The notes under the pieces are model-generated. The model was not told the DNA's origin. It searched no databases and saw only the letters and a program-made list of their open reading frames with translations. Made by a program: the position numbers and the translations under genes. From assembly GCA_020723325.1 (NCBI GenBank), contig DYJD01000020.1, forward strand, positions 1 through 64,000: a DNA stretch of 64,000 nucleotides, given 5' to 3'. This document shows positions 48,801 to 57,639 of this stretch, piece by piece (the first letter of the stretch is position 1; each line of letters starts with the position of its first letter). Source of the stretch: Desulfosudis oleivorans (GTDB taxonomy: Bacteria; Desulfobacterota; Desulfobacteria; Desulfobacterales; SURF-7).

Positions 48801-51281
48801 TTATTCCGGCACATATCCCGGCTTACGAATAATCGCCGCAAGTTGGGTCGCAGCAGCGGCATCAATGCTGCGCAAATGCAGGTCCCGCTGGGGAAAAGGA
48901 ATCTCGATCTTGGCCTGGCGGAAACGGCTTTCGATTTCAAAGTTCAGATCACTCATGACTTGAACCTGTCTTCCGGCATCGCTGATCCAGACCCGCAACT
49001 GAAAATCCAGGGAACTTTCTCCAAAACCGATAAAAACCACTTGGGGCGGCGGTTCTTTCCGCACAGCGCTGTTGTCTTCCGCACAAGCGGTGAGAACAGC
49101 CTTCACCTTCAACACATCAGACCCATATGCCACACCGATGGGCACATTCACCCGCATCATGCGGTCGGCCAGGGTCCAGTTGGTCACCTGCCCGGAAATC
49201 AGATCGCTGTTGGGCACCACGATTTCAGCATTATCAAAGGTCTCCACAACCGTGGCGCGCAACCCCACCTTCTTGACCCGGGCCTGTTGTTGATCCAGTT
49301 GAATGATATCACCGACCTTGATGGGCCTTTCAAACAAAAGAATCAGACCGGAAACGAAATTGCTCACAATGGTCTGGAGCCCGAAGCCGATGCCGATGCC
49401 CAAGGCGCCGCCGATGATGGTGATGTTCTGAAGATTGAAGCCCAGGGCCGTAAGCGCCAGCAAAAAACCCACCGTGATAAAGGCATAATGAATCAAGCGT
49501 ACAATGGATAGGCGCACGCCCAATTCCACCTGGCGTCGTGGAAAAACCTCTTCTGTCAGAACCGTCTGCACGGCGCGGGACATCAAGATCGAGCCGTAGA
49601 AAATGATGATTGCGCCGATGACCAGGCCGAGACTCAAATGCCAGGCGCCGATGGTGATGCCCAAATTCAGAAAGGCCTGGAGGGCATCCCCCATGCGCAG
49701 GGACGGCTTCCAGGTAACCAGGATGAAAAAGAAAAAAATCAAGCCGAGCAACAGATTGACAGCTTTTTCGGTTTTGGCGATGATCAGATTGGTTCGGGTG
49801 TTCACCAGTCGGATCTTTTGCAGGAATTGGCTTTGGAGCGCCGCCGCCATCAGTCCGTTTACCATGGCGGCAAACATCCACGGGGTGATCCCCAGGAAAA
49901 AGCTTTTCAGGGCCGCATCGGTGACATGCAGGGCCAGACGGCAATAACCAAGAACCTCGGCCGCCAGCACCACTAGGAATATGATCACCCCAACCCGCAA
50001 CACCAAGGTATAGATCAGCAGGTCATTCCGCTTTCGGCCGGCTTTAATGCGCCAAAGGCACAGCAACAGACCCATGACGGAAAGCCCGAACAGAAATAAG
50101 CGCAACAGCGGAGCCGGCAGATTGAAGATGTTGAAAACCTGAAACAGGGTCAACAGGAGCGACAGGCCGTAGACCAAGCGTTTTTCCCAGGCGTCGGCCA
50201 ATAATGTTCGAATGGTGCGGGCCGCGGCCATGCTGCCGATGATCCACAGAAAGGCCGTCCAATTGGCCGGGGGCGAATCATACCGGATGGCAAGAGTCGC
50301 CGTGCTGATCAAAACCCCGGCAGCCAGGGGACTGCTCGCCAGGAACCGCAAATATTCGGAATCCGCCAGCAATCGTTTATGACGAAAAATACCTGCCCAA
50401 ACCGCCAGCATTACCAGCAAATGAAACAACAAAAGCCAACTGTTTCTTGTAAAAAACCCCTGGGAAGGCCATGCAGCGGCAGCAATTCCTTTCAGCACCG
50501 CCTGGGGCAGGCTGGTTTCAAATTGGGCAAAAAAGGCCAGGGTGTACATGGGTGGGCCGGAGAAAGCGAAAATATCCTGCTGGGCTTTGGCAAATAACTG
50601 TTCGATCTCTTCCGCCAAGGGACGGATCTGTTCCTGGACATCGGCGGTTTTTTGACCGATGGCCACCAGGACTTTCAATTGTTTGGAAACCAGAGTAAGG
50701 GCCTTTTTCACCGCCTGCTGGCCCCGAGACATCACGGATTTCACATCCGGCAGCAGAGCTTCTTTGTCGGAAATCTCCTTCCAACTGTTCAACCGATTTT
50801 TTTCTTCGCGCCAGGATTTTTCAATGGTTTCCAGACTTGTGAGGGCCGCAGTGGTTCCATCCGTGAAATTTTTCAGGGCCTCTTTTTGCTTGCGCAGATC
50901 GGTCTCAAGCTCGGTGAGTTTTTCCAGATTGACGGCATCGGCCGCCTTGAGCTGTTTCAAACGGCCGGCGATCTCCACTACGCCATTCCTGATTTCAGCC
51001 AGGGTCTTTTCCCCATTGGCTTCATCAAAGGATTCCATCAGCTTGTTTTCCAGCTCGTTTAAACGTTCGGTCAATTCACCGCTTTTGGAGACCATGTCGC
51101 TCAAACCGGGCACGGCCGGGGCCGGGGCCGGTTCCGCCTTGGGCGCCGGGGAAGGTTCCTCGCCAGGGGATTGGGCAAAGCCTGCCAGGGGAAGATGACA
51201 AACCAGGAGGCATAAAACCATTACCCAAAGACAATTGCGAAAAAAAGCTGCCCATAACGGCAATTTTGCTTGTAAATTCAT
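48801..51281 (-). CDS. MscS-family mechanosensitive channel with large periplasmic coiled coil
   Basis: 826 aa. N-terminal signal region (to about 37) followed by a periplasmic coiled-coil domain (about 55-235, DUF3772-like), then around ten hydrophobic segments, the last pairing with the MscS core: GIGIGFGLQTIVSNFVSGLIL, LFERPIKVGDIIQLDQ and a C-terminal beta domain. This is the MscK/YbdG-like long type that opens on membrane tension. The C-terminal TATTFLAAII-like tail is short. Upstream spacer holds REP copy E. No operon partner. Confidence 0.87.
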   Translation of the reverse strand: MNLQAKLPLWAAFFRNCLWVMVLCLLVCHLPLAGFAQSPGEEPSPAPKAEPAPAPAVPGLSDMVSKSGELTERLNELENKLMESFDEANGEKTLAEIRNGVVEIAGRLKQLKAADAVNLEKLTELETDLRKQKEALKNFTDGTTAALTSLETIEKSWREEKNRLNSWKEISDKEALLPDVKSVMSRGQQAVKKALTLVSKQLKVLVAIGQKTADVQEQIRPLAEEIEQLFAKAQQDIFAFSGPPMYTLAFFAQFETSLPQAVLKGIAAAAWPSQGFFTRNSWLLLFHLLVMLAVWAGIFRHKRLLADSEYLRFLASSPLAAGVLISTATLAIRYDSPPANWTAFLWIIGSMAAARTIRTLLADAWEKRLVYGLSLLLTLFQVFNIFNLPAPLLRLFLFGLSVMGLLLCLWRIKAGRKRNDLLIYTLVLRVGVIIFLVVLAAEVLGYCRLALHVTDAALKSFFLGITPWMFAAMVNGLMAAALQSQFLQKIRLVNTRTNLIIAKTEKAVNLLLGLIFFFFILVTWKPSLRMGDALQAFLNLGITIGAWHLSLGLVIGAIIIFYGSILMSRAVQTVLTEEVFPRRQVELGVRLSIVRLIHYAFITVGFLLALTALGFNLQNITIIGGALGIGIGFGLQTIVSNFVSGLILLFERPIKVGDIIQLDQQQARVKKVGLRATVVETFDNAEIVVPNSDLISGQVTNWTLADRMMRVNVPIGVAYGSDVLKVKAVLTACAEDNSAVRKEPPPQVVFIGFGESSLDFQLRVWISDAGRQVQVMSDLNFEIESRFRQAKIEIPFPQRDLHLRSIDAAAATQLAAIIRKPGYVPE

Positions 51282-51370
51282 AGGAGTTCATCCGTTTAAC
51301 AAGCTGAAGGTTTAATTGGAATGGCCCATAAAAATATGTAAAGGTTTTGGGCTTGTCAAGGCAATAATAG

Positions 51371-51449
51371 ACCTTGATCATCGTTTCGGCCGTATCGCGG
51401 CTGGCAGCCGCTCCCACTATAGAGGATGGCCGAAATGATGACCAAGGCT
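51371..51449. repeat. REP element, GGCCTTGATCAT family (copy E, best preserved)
   Basis: Left ACCTTGATCATCGTTTCGGCC (51371-51391) and right GGCCGAAATGATGACCAAGG (51428-51447) are inverse with three mismatches. The core GCGGCT-GGC-AGCCGC (51397-51411) forms its own 6-bp hairpin. Confidence 0.8.
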
Positions 51450-51493
51450 CAATAATAATTAAAAATATTGAAAAATATCGCTTATTCAGGGCA

Positions 51494-52354
51494 TCAATCC
51501 GTCCAGAAATTCCGGGCCAATCGACGCCGGTTTTTCCAACGCTCCCCTTTACCGGTGAAATCCGCAACGCCGGCCCCTTGATCCGCATCCGCAACCTGCC
51601 AGGCCCCATTGAGGGCGCCGCTCAAGGCGCCGGACAGCATTTCATAACCCTGGGCACTGTATAAATCCGTCTCGGCTCCGCGGTTGATGATGTATTTCAA
51701 TTGCCGGCAAGCCTGCTGGTTCTTGGCGCGCAGTACGGTTAAGAGCGCTTCCACCTCCTCATCCAAGCGATCGTCAGGAACCACCCGGTTCCACAGGTTC
51801 CATTCCACGGCCCGCCGGGCCGGCATCAGGGCGCCGATGATATTGATCTCCTTTGTTCTTCTTTTACCGATATATTTGACCATGCGGGTGGTGCCGCCCC
51901 AGCCCGGCGTTATACCGCTGTCCACCTCCGGCATGCCCCATACTGCCCGTTCAGTTGCGATGACAAAATCCGAGGCCATGGTGATCTCCAGGCCGCCCCC
52001 CACCGCAAAGCCGTCCACTGCGCAAATGGTGAGCTTGTCCAGTTCCTCCAGGGCATTGGCCATGTCCTGATAGATGCGCACCCGCCGCATGACGCCATTG
52101 GCCCCTTGAGTGGGGTTGCCGTGCTCGTCCAGCACCCATTTGATCATTTCCGTAATGTCGTCGCCGGCGCAAAACGTATTGCCGGCCCCTTTGATGACCA
52201 CAAATTTAACAGCGGTGGATCGTTGCAATGTTCGGATGGCATCCACCAACATATCCGACATCTCAATACTTAGGCTGTTGTGAGCCGTGGGACGATTCAG
52301 TGTGATCCGGGCCGTATCCCCCTGCATGTCCAGCAATAAAGGTTTTTCCGTCAT
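51494..52354 (-). CDS. Enoyl-CoA hydratase/isomerase family protein
   Basis: 286 aa, ribosome site AAAGGAG. Crotonase landmarks: VIKGAGNTFCAGDDI (oxyanion hole 1), AVDGFAVGGGLEITMASDFV (oxyanion hole 2), and the catalytic-position Glu region VWGMPEVDSGITPGWGGT. This group hydrates or isomerises enoyl-CoA; members with GxTPGWGG include ring-degradation enzymes, so hydratase versus isomerase or decarboxylase cannot be settled. It diverges from an HxlR regulator, with a paired operator between. Confidence 0.85.
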   Translation of the reverse strand: MTEKPLLLDMQGDTARITLNRPTAHNSLSIEMSDMLVDAIRTLQRSTAVKFVVIKGAGNTFCAGDDITEMIKWVLDEHGNPTQGANGVMRRVRIYQDMANALEELDKLTICAVDGFAVGGGLEITMASDFVIATERAVWGMPEVDSGITPGWGGTTRMVKYIGKRRTKEINIIGALMPARRAVEWNLWNRVVPDDRLDEEVEALLTVLRAKNQQACRQLKYIINRGAETDLYSAQGYEMLSGALSGALNGAWQVADADQGAGVADFTGKGERWKNRRRLARNFWTD

Positions 52355-52386
52355 GGCGTGCTCCTTTCAAATGGTTAAGTAGCATT

Positions 52387-52447
52387 GCTTGCAAATTGCA
52401 AGCTATTTATTTTGTCCGAATAACAATTTAACTTGCTTTTTGCAAGC
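52387..52447. promoter_or_regulatory. Paired operator between the enoyl-CoA hydratase and HxlR genes
   Basis: GCTTGCAAATTGCAAGC (52387-52403) is a perfect 8-1-8 palindrome. A second 17-base version, ACTTGCTTTTTGCAAGC (52431-52447), agrees at 13 of 17 positions. Their centres are 44 bases apart, about four helical turns, so both lie on one face of the DNA. A dimeric regulator such as the adjacent HxlR protein could bridge them. Confidence 0.65.
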
Positions 52448-52526
52448 AAAAAAGACATGCTTTCAAAAAATTTTTTGCATCCGGTAATTCAATCCGCTAA
52501 ACAAGACGATGTAAGGGAATTGCATT

Positions 52527-52979
52527 ATGAAACCAATACCAAAAAAACGAGTCTGCTCCGTGGCCAGGAGCATAGAAATCCTGGGGGATCGTTGGATTTT
52601 TTTAATTTTGCGGGAGGCGTTTTTCGGAGTCCGGCAGTACGATCAATTTCAAGCCAACTTGGGGATTGCCACCAATATCCTTTCCCATCGCCTGAAGCTG
52701 CTGGTTGAAAACGGAATCCTGGAGCGCAAACAAGACCCGCAAGACGGAAGACGCTTCCGATATAAATTGACGGAAAAGGGGATGGATCTTTACCCCATTA
52801 CCCTGGCCTTTATGAAATGGGGTGACCGCTGGCTGTCCGGCCAAGAAGGCCCGCCCCTCATTTTAAAGCATAAATCCTGCGGCCGGCCCCTTGCGCCGGA
52901 AATGTGCTGTGCTTATTGTCGCCAAGTCATTGATGCCCGGGATGTGGCCATCGGCGAATACAAATTTGAAAATGTTTGA
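52527..52979 (+). CDS. HxlR-family transcriptional regulator
   Basis: 150 aa, AAGGGA site. HxlR winged helix: CSVARSIEILGDRWIFLILREA, then RQYDQFQANLGIATNILSHRLKLLVENGIL and YKLTEKGMDLYPITLAFMKWGDRW. A Cys near position 11 (RVCSVAR) is the conserved HxlR cysteine, often redox-reactive. The tail has CCAYCRQ, an extra Cys group. It probably represses the divergent enoyl-CoA hydratase gene through the two operator copies. The methyltransferase gene follows 21 bases on. Confidence 0.87.
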   Translation: MKPIPKKRVCSVARSIEILGDRWIFLILREAFFGVRQYDQFQANLGIATNILSHRLKLLVENGILERKQDPQDGRRFRYKLTEKGMDLYPITLAFMKWGDRWLSGQEGPPLILKHKSCGRPLAPEMCCAYCRQVIDARDVAIGEYKFENV

Positions 52980-53000
52980 TAAATTAAGGATACGCTGAAA

Positions 53001-53966
53001 ATGCTTGACCCAGCGCTGCAAATCAAATTCCAACGCCAGGCGGAAATGCTGGCCAACAAGGTCAAAAAACGTTTCCGCCATCTTGCCAAACGCTTTGCCC
53101 GGCAGAATATCGAGGTTTTCCGGCTGTACGACTGGGATATACCGGAGATCCGTGCCGCAGTGGACTGGTATGCCGGGCATCTAGTGATCGGCGAATACAC
53201 CCGTAACCAGACCGTGGCGGAATGGCTGCCGCTCATGGGTGCGGCGGTGGCCGCGGCCCTGGATGTGCCGCCGGACAGGGTGCACCTCAAGGAGCGGCGC
53301 ACCGGCAAACATGACGGCAAACGTTACGAGCGCATTGCCCATACAAACCAAAAAATTATCGTAAGTGAGGGGGATTTGCGGTTTTATGTCAATCCTTACG
53401 ATTATGTGGACACCGGCCTTTTCGGCGACCATCGTCTTACCCGCAAGATTGTGCGGGATCTGGCCCTGGGCCGGGATTTGCTGAATCTGTATTGCTATAC
53501 CGCTGCTTTTACCTGCTATGCCGCCAAGGGCGGGGCCCGCTCCTCTGTTTCCGTGGACCGCTCGGAAACCGCCGTCACCTGGGCCGGGGAAAACCTGGCC
53601 TTGAACAATATACCCGCCGACAGCCATTTACTGATCCAGGCCCACACCCTGGACTTTCTGGAAAAAGCCCGGCGCCAGGGCCGGACCTTTGACCTGGCCG
53701 TGGTGGATCCCCCCTCCTTTTCCATGATCCGCAACAAGGATTATGAATTCGACATTGCCAAGGATCATCCCGTGCTGCTTCAGGCGGTCAAGGCGGTGAT
53801 GCGCAAAGACGCCCTGATCTTCTTTTCCACCAATCACCAGAATTTCGTTCCCTGCCTGGATGACCTGGGCTTCCGGGATATCGAGGAGATCACGGCCCAA
53901 ACCATCCCCGAGGATTATATCAGCAAGCGCCGGAGCATTCATCGCTGCTGGCGGATTCGGGTGTGA
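53001..53966 (+). CDS. RlmK-like 23S rRNA methyltransferase, stand-alone
   Basis: 321 aa. Matches the C-terminal (RlmK) half of E. coli RlmKL: AEMLANKVKKRFRHLAKRFA start, NPYDYVDTGLFGDHR, SAM motif LLNLYCYTAAFTCYAAKGGAR and catalytic VVDPPSFSM. RlmK makes m7G2069 in 23S rRNA. The N-terminal RlmL half is absent and is not encoded nearby, so here RlmK acts alone. Follows HxlR closely and may be in its transcript. Confidence 0.82.
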   Translation: MLDPALQIKFQRQAEMLANKVKKRFRHLAKRFARQNIEVFRLYDWDIPEIRAAVDWYAGHLVIGEYTRNQTVAEWLPLMGAAVAAALDVPPDRVHLKERRTGKHDGKRYERIAHTNQKIIVSEGDLRFYVNPYDYVDTGLFGDHRLTRKIVRDLALGRDLLNLYCYTAAFTCYAAKGGARSSVSVDRSETAVTWAGENLALNNIPADSHLLIQAHTLDFLEKARRQGRTFDLAVVDPPSFSMIRNKDYEFDIAKDHPVLLQAVKAVMRKDALIFFSTNHQNFVPCLDDLGFRDIEEITAQTIPEDYISKRRSIHRCWRIRV

Positions 53967-54092
53967 TATATATTTTCGGGGTCGGCAAAATACTATTGAC
54001 CTTCCCAGGTTCGTGAACTAAAGATGAGCAACTGAATTGAAGGTTGTTGTGATTCCCTAGGCTGGAGTGCGGATTCCAAAAGAGAGGAAAAC

Positions 54093-56051
54093 ATGCTCGT
54101 TTTCTGGGTGGGATTGTTGTTGATTCTTTTGGGCGGTGTTCTGGCGTTGCTTCTGAACCGGAATTTCATGTGGTTAAAGCTGACGGCGGTTGTGCTCACG
54201 GCCGCCGGCAGCCTCACGGGTTTGGGGGCAACCCTGTCCTTGTTGAACAAGGCTGCACCCGCGACCATCTCCATCACGTATCTCCATCTGCTAAGCCTTT
54301 CCTTTAAGATCGACGGCCTCGCGGCTTTTTTCCTGATCTGCATTTTCGGCGTGGCCCTGCCGGCGGTGATTTACAGTTTCCACTATATGCATCGGGCCGA
54401 AAACCCTCTGGCCGTGGCCCTGCATTACCTGTTTTTCAGTCTGCTCATCATTTCCATGGCCCTTTTGGTGAGCGCGGCCGACAGTATCACCTTCATGCTG
54501 TTCTGGGAACTCATGTCCCTTTCTTCCTTTTTCCTGGTAATTCACAAACATGAATCGGCGGACAACCGCCGGGCCGGTTATCTTTATTTGGCATTTTCCC
54601 AGGTGGGCGCCATGTTTCTGCTGGCGGCCTTCGGCCTGATTTACGGCCATACCGGCACCTTTGGCCTGGGCAACCTGTCCGGTCTGTCCCAGTCCGTAAG
54701 ACTGCTCATATTTATTTTGGCCGTGATCGGTTTCGGCTCCAAGGCCGGTGTTTTTCCCCTGCATGTCTGGTTGCCCCAGGCCCATCCCGCGGCCCCCAGC
54801 CCTGTTTCGGCGGTCATGTCCGGGGTCATGATCAAAACCGGCATATACGGAATTCTGCGCATGTACGCCCTGCTGAACCTGAATTCACCGGTCCCGGGCG
54901 GGATCATGCTCATCGCCGGCATTATCACCGGTGTTCTGGGGGGCGTTTATGCCCTGGGCCAACAGGATCTCAAACGTCTGCTGGCCTATTCCAGCATGGA
55001 AAACATCGGCATCATTCTGATCGGTCTGGGCCTGGGTATGTTGGGGGTGTCCGCCGGCAAGCCCATCATGGCGGCCTTCGGCTTTGTGGGCGGACTGCTG
55101 CATGTGCTCAACCACGCCGCCTTTAAATCCTTGCTGTTCATGGCTGCCGGCATGGTGCAGCACAGCACCGGCACCCTTTCCATGGATGCCCTGGGCGGGC
55201 TGCTCAAAAAAATGCGCCTCACTGGCATTGCCTTTTTGATGGGTTCCCTGGCCATTGCCGGACTGCCGCCTTTCAACGGTTTCATCAGCGAATTTCTGGT
55301 TTACTTCAGCGGATTTCATGGGACCGGCCTGCCGCGCCATGGGTTTGTACTGTGCCTTTTGGCCATTGTCAGCCTGGCCATCATCAGCGGCTTGGCCCTC
55401 GCGGTTTTCACCAAGGCCCTGGGGGTGGCCTTCCAGGGCGAGCCGCGCAGTGCGGCGGCCCGTTCGGCAACGGAAAAGGGCTGGACCATGCTCCTGCCCA
55501 TGTCGGCGCTGGCCGGACTCTGCCTGTTCATCGGCCTTATGCCCAAGGCTTTCATCCAGCTCGCGGTTCAGGCCGCCGCCGGACTAAACCCGGCTTACGG
55601 CGGTCTGCCCCTTGAGCCCTTCATGGAACTCATCGGTCAGATCAGCCGGTTCTCCATGCTTTTTTTGATGTTGTTGATCCTGCTCCTGGCCCTGCGCAGC
55701 CAGCTCTACCAGGGCAAGACCGTGACCAAGGCCGGAACCTGGGGCTGCGGTTTCACCAGGCCCAACACCAGGATGCAGTATACCGGCTCCTCTTTCAGCG
55801 CTTCCATTCTCGCTTTTTTCCGGCCCCTAACCAAACTGACGGAAGACCATCCCGTAATCAGGGGCCGTTTTCCCGGTGCGACCCATTACCTCAGCAAGGT
55901 CAACGACCTGGCCGAAATGTACTTGCGACCTGTGATCGTCAATCCGGTCCTGGCCTTGTTCGACAAGCTGCGCTGGATCCAGCACGGCGATGTTCACCTG
56001 TATATCGGCTACATCCTGCTCACCATCGTGGTGTTGCTGTTTTTTGTATAA
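54093..56051 (+). CDS. Ehr/Hyf complex antiporter-like subunit (HyfB/HycC type)
   Basis: 652 aa, ribosome site AGAGGAAA. About 15 hydrophobic segments; the proton/Na+-antiporter core (Proton_antipo_M) is visible with MFLMFWELMSLSSF (Glu), KAGVFPLHVWLPQAHPAAPS and KRLLAYSSMENIG. This is one of two antiporter-like subunits (the other at 57640) that carry ions when the complex is energised. First gene of the six-gene Ehr-like operon. Confidence 0.9.
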   Translation: MLVFWVGLLLILLGGVLALLLNRNFMWLKLTAVVLTAAGSLTGLGATLSLLNKAAPATISITYLHLLSLSFKIDGLAAFFLICIFGVALPAVIYSFHYMHRAENPLAVALHYLFFSLLIISMALLVSAADSITFMLFWELMSLSSFFLVIHKHESADNRRAGYLYLAFSQVGAMFLLAAFGLIYGHTGTFGLGNLSGLSQSVRLLIFILAVIGFGSKAGVFPLHVWLPQAHPAAPSPVSAVMSGVMIKTGIYGILRMYALLNLNSPVPGGIMLIAGIITGVLGGVYALGQQDLKRLLAYSSMENIGIILIGLGLGMLGVSAGKPIMAAFGFVGGLLHVLNHAAFKSLLFMAAGMVQHSTGTLSMDALGGLLKKMRLTGIAFLMGSLAIAGLPPFNGFISEFLVYFSGFHGTGLPRHGFVLCLLAIVSLAIISGLALAVFTKALGVAFQGEPRSAAARSATEKGWTMLLPMSALAGLCLFIGLMPKAFIQLAVQAAAGLNPAYGGLPLEPFMELIGQISRFSMLFLMLLILLLALRSQLYQGKTVTKAGTWGCGFTRPNTRMQYTGSSFSASILAFFRPLTKLTEDHPVIRGRFPGATHYLSKVNDLAEMYLRPVIVNPVLALFDKLRWIQHGDVHLYIGYILLTIVVLLFFV

Positions 56052-56072
56052 CCCGAGTGCCAAAGAGGCCGT

Positions 56073-56993
56073 ATGCTTCCATCCATGCTCTTTTTTCTGT
56101 CGGCCATCCTGCTGGCGCCTTTTTTTGCAGCGTTGATTTTAAAGGTCAAGGCCTTTTTCGCCGGTAAAAAAGGGCCGCCCTTGCTGATTCAATACTATAC
56201 CCTGATCAAGTTGTTTCAAAAGGGCTCGGTGTACAGCACCAGCACCACTTTCATCTTCAAACTGGGGCCGGTACTTTCATTTTGCTGCGCCCTTTCGGCC
56301 CTCATGTTTCTGCCCGTGGCCGGCCGACCGGCCCTGTTCGCCTTCCGGGGGGATGTGATCCTGGTATTGTATCTGCTGGCCCTGGGCCGCTTTTTCACCA
56401 TTGCGGCCGCCATGGACACGGCCTCGCCCTTCCAAGGCATGGGCGCGGCCCGGGAAGCCTATTTCCCAATCATTTGCGAAGCCGCCATGTTCCTGATCCT
56501 GATCCTGCTGTATGTGCTCACCTCCAATCTGCAGATCAAGGCTTTTTTCCAGGGCGGGCAGCCCCTGCTGCTCTGGCACAAGGCCGGATCGCCCTTGATG
56601 TTCGTGGTGATTGCCCTGTTCATCATCCTGCTCACGGAAAACGCACGGGTGCCGGTGGATGATCCCGCCACCCATCTTGAGCTCACCATGATCCATGAAG
56701 TCATGGTGCTGGACCACAGCGGGCCGGATTTGGCTTTCATCGAGCTGGGGTCATTTTGCAAACTGTTTTTTTATGCCGGCCTGGTGGCGCGCCTGGTTTG
56801 GCCCTTTGAAACCGGCGTTCCGGCCCTGGACCTGTTGCTGTTCTTCCTTGCCCTCCTCGCCGTATACGTGGCGGTGGGCGTGATGGAGTCGGTCATGGCG
56901 CGCTACCGCATGGATAAGGTGCCCAAATTCGTTTTAACTTCCTTTGCCCTGGCCTTTTTTGCCGTCATTGTCACCCTGGAGCTTGCCAAATGA
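56073..56993 (+). CDS. Ehr/Hyf complex NuoH-like membrane subunit (HyfC/HycD type)
   Basis: 306 aa. Eight hydrophobic segments; NuoH/HycD-type charged loops KGPPLLIQYYTLIKLFQK and TENARVPVDDPATHLELTMIHEVMVLD. It links the hydrophilic catalytic part to the antiporter arm. Separated from the previous gene by 21 bases; overlaps the next by 4. Confidence 0.9.
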   Translation: MLPSMLFFLSAILLAPFFAALILKVKAFFAGKKGPPLLIQYYTLIKLFQKGSVYSTSTTFIFKLGPVLSFCCALSALMFLPVAGRPALFAFRGDVILVLYLLALGRFFTIAAAMDTASPFQGMGAAREAYFPIICEAAMFLILILLYVLTSNLQIKAFFQGGQPLLLWHKAGSPLMFVVIALFIILLTENARVPVDDPATHLELTMIHEVMVLDHSGPDLAFIELGSFCKLFFYAGLVARLVWPFETGVPALDLLLFFLALLAVYVAVGVMESVMARYRMDKVPKFVLTSFALAFFAVIVTLELAK

Positions 56994-57628
56994 ATTATAT
57001 CGATACCCTCTTGTCCCTGGTGCTGCTTTCAATTTTGTTCTCCTTTGGTTCCAGCCGCCTGCCGGTGCTCATCCGGGTCATCGGTTTTCAGGGCGTGGTG
57101 GTTTCCGGCCTGCCCTTGTTCATCGGCAATGATCATTCCCTGGGGGGCATGGCCTTCAGCCTGATCACCATCCTGATCCGGGGCCTTGTCATCCCCCTGT
57201 GCATCTACCTGATCATTCGGCGAGTGGCCATCCGCCGGGAAGTGGCCCCCATCTTCGGCCACCATGCCTCCATGCTGGCCTGGCTGGGACTGATTGCCGC
57301 CGCGGCTTTCATCGGCAACAAATTCACCCTGCCGGTTGCGACCCAAAATGTGCTGCTCATGCCCACGGCCATCGCCCTGGTAAGCGGCGGCCTGTTCCTG
57401 CTCATGGGCCATCGCAACGCCATTGCCATGGTGCTCGGTTATATCATGATGGAAAACGGCATTTATCTGGTGGGCACCACTTTTTCCAGCCGTACCCATC
57501 ATATTGTGGAATTCGGGATTTTACTCGACGTCCTGGCCGGGGTCATGATCATGGCCATCATCCTGCAAAACATCAAGCAGACCTTTGACGATGTGGATAC
57601 GGACCTGCTGCAGACCTTAAAGGAATAG
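56990..57628 (+). CDS. Ehr/Hyf complex HyfE-type subunit
   Basis: 212 aa, ATGA overlap with the previous gene. Five to six transmembrane segments with a NuoK-like core (ALVSGGLFLLMGHRNAIAMV, GYIMMENGIYLVG, with the membrane Glu). The C-terminal tail is longer and acidic (DDVDTDLLQTLKE). HyfE-type subunits belong to group-4 and Ehr complexes and are NuoK-like. Confidence 0.87.
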   Translation: MNYIDTLLSLVLLSILFSFGSSRLPVLIRVIGFQGVVVSGLPLFIGNDHSLGGMAFSLITILIRGLVIPLCIYLIIRRVAIRREVAPIFGHHASMLAWLGLIAAAAFIGNKFTLPVATQNVLLMPTAIALVSGGLFLLMGHRNAIAMVLGYIMMENGIYLVGTTFSSRTHHIVEFGILLDVLAGVMIMAIILQNIKQTFDDVDTDLLQTLKE

Positions 57629-57639
57629 GGAACGAATTC

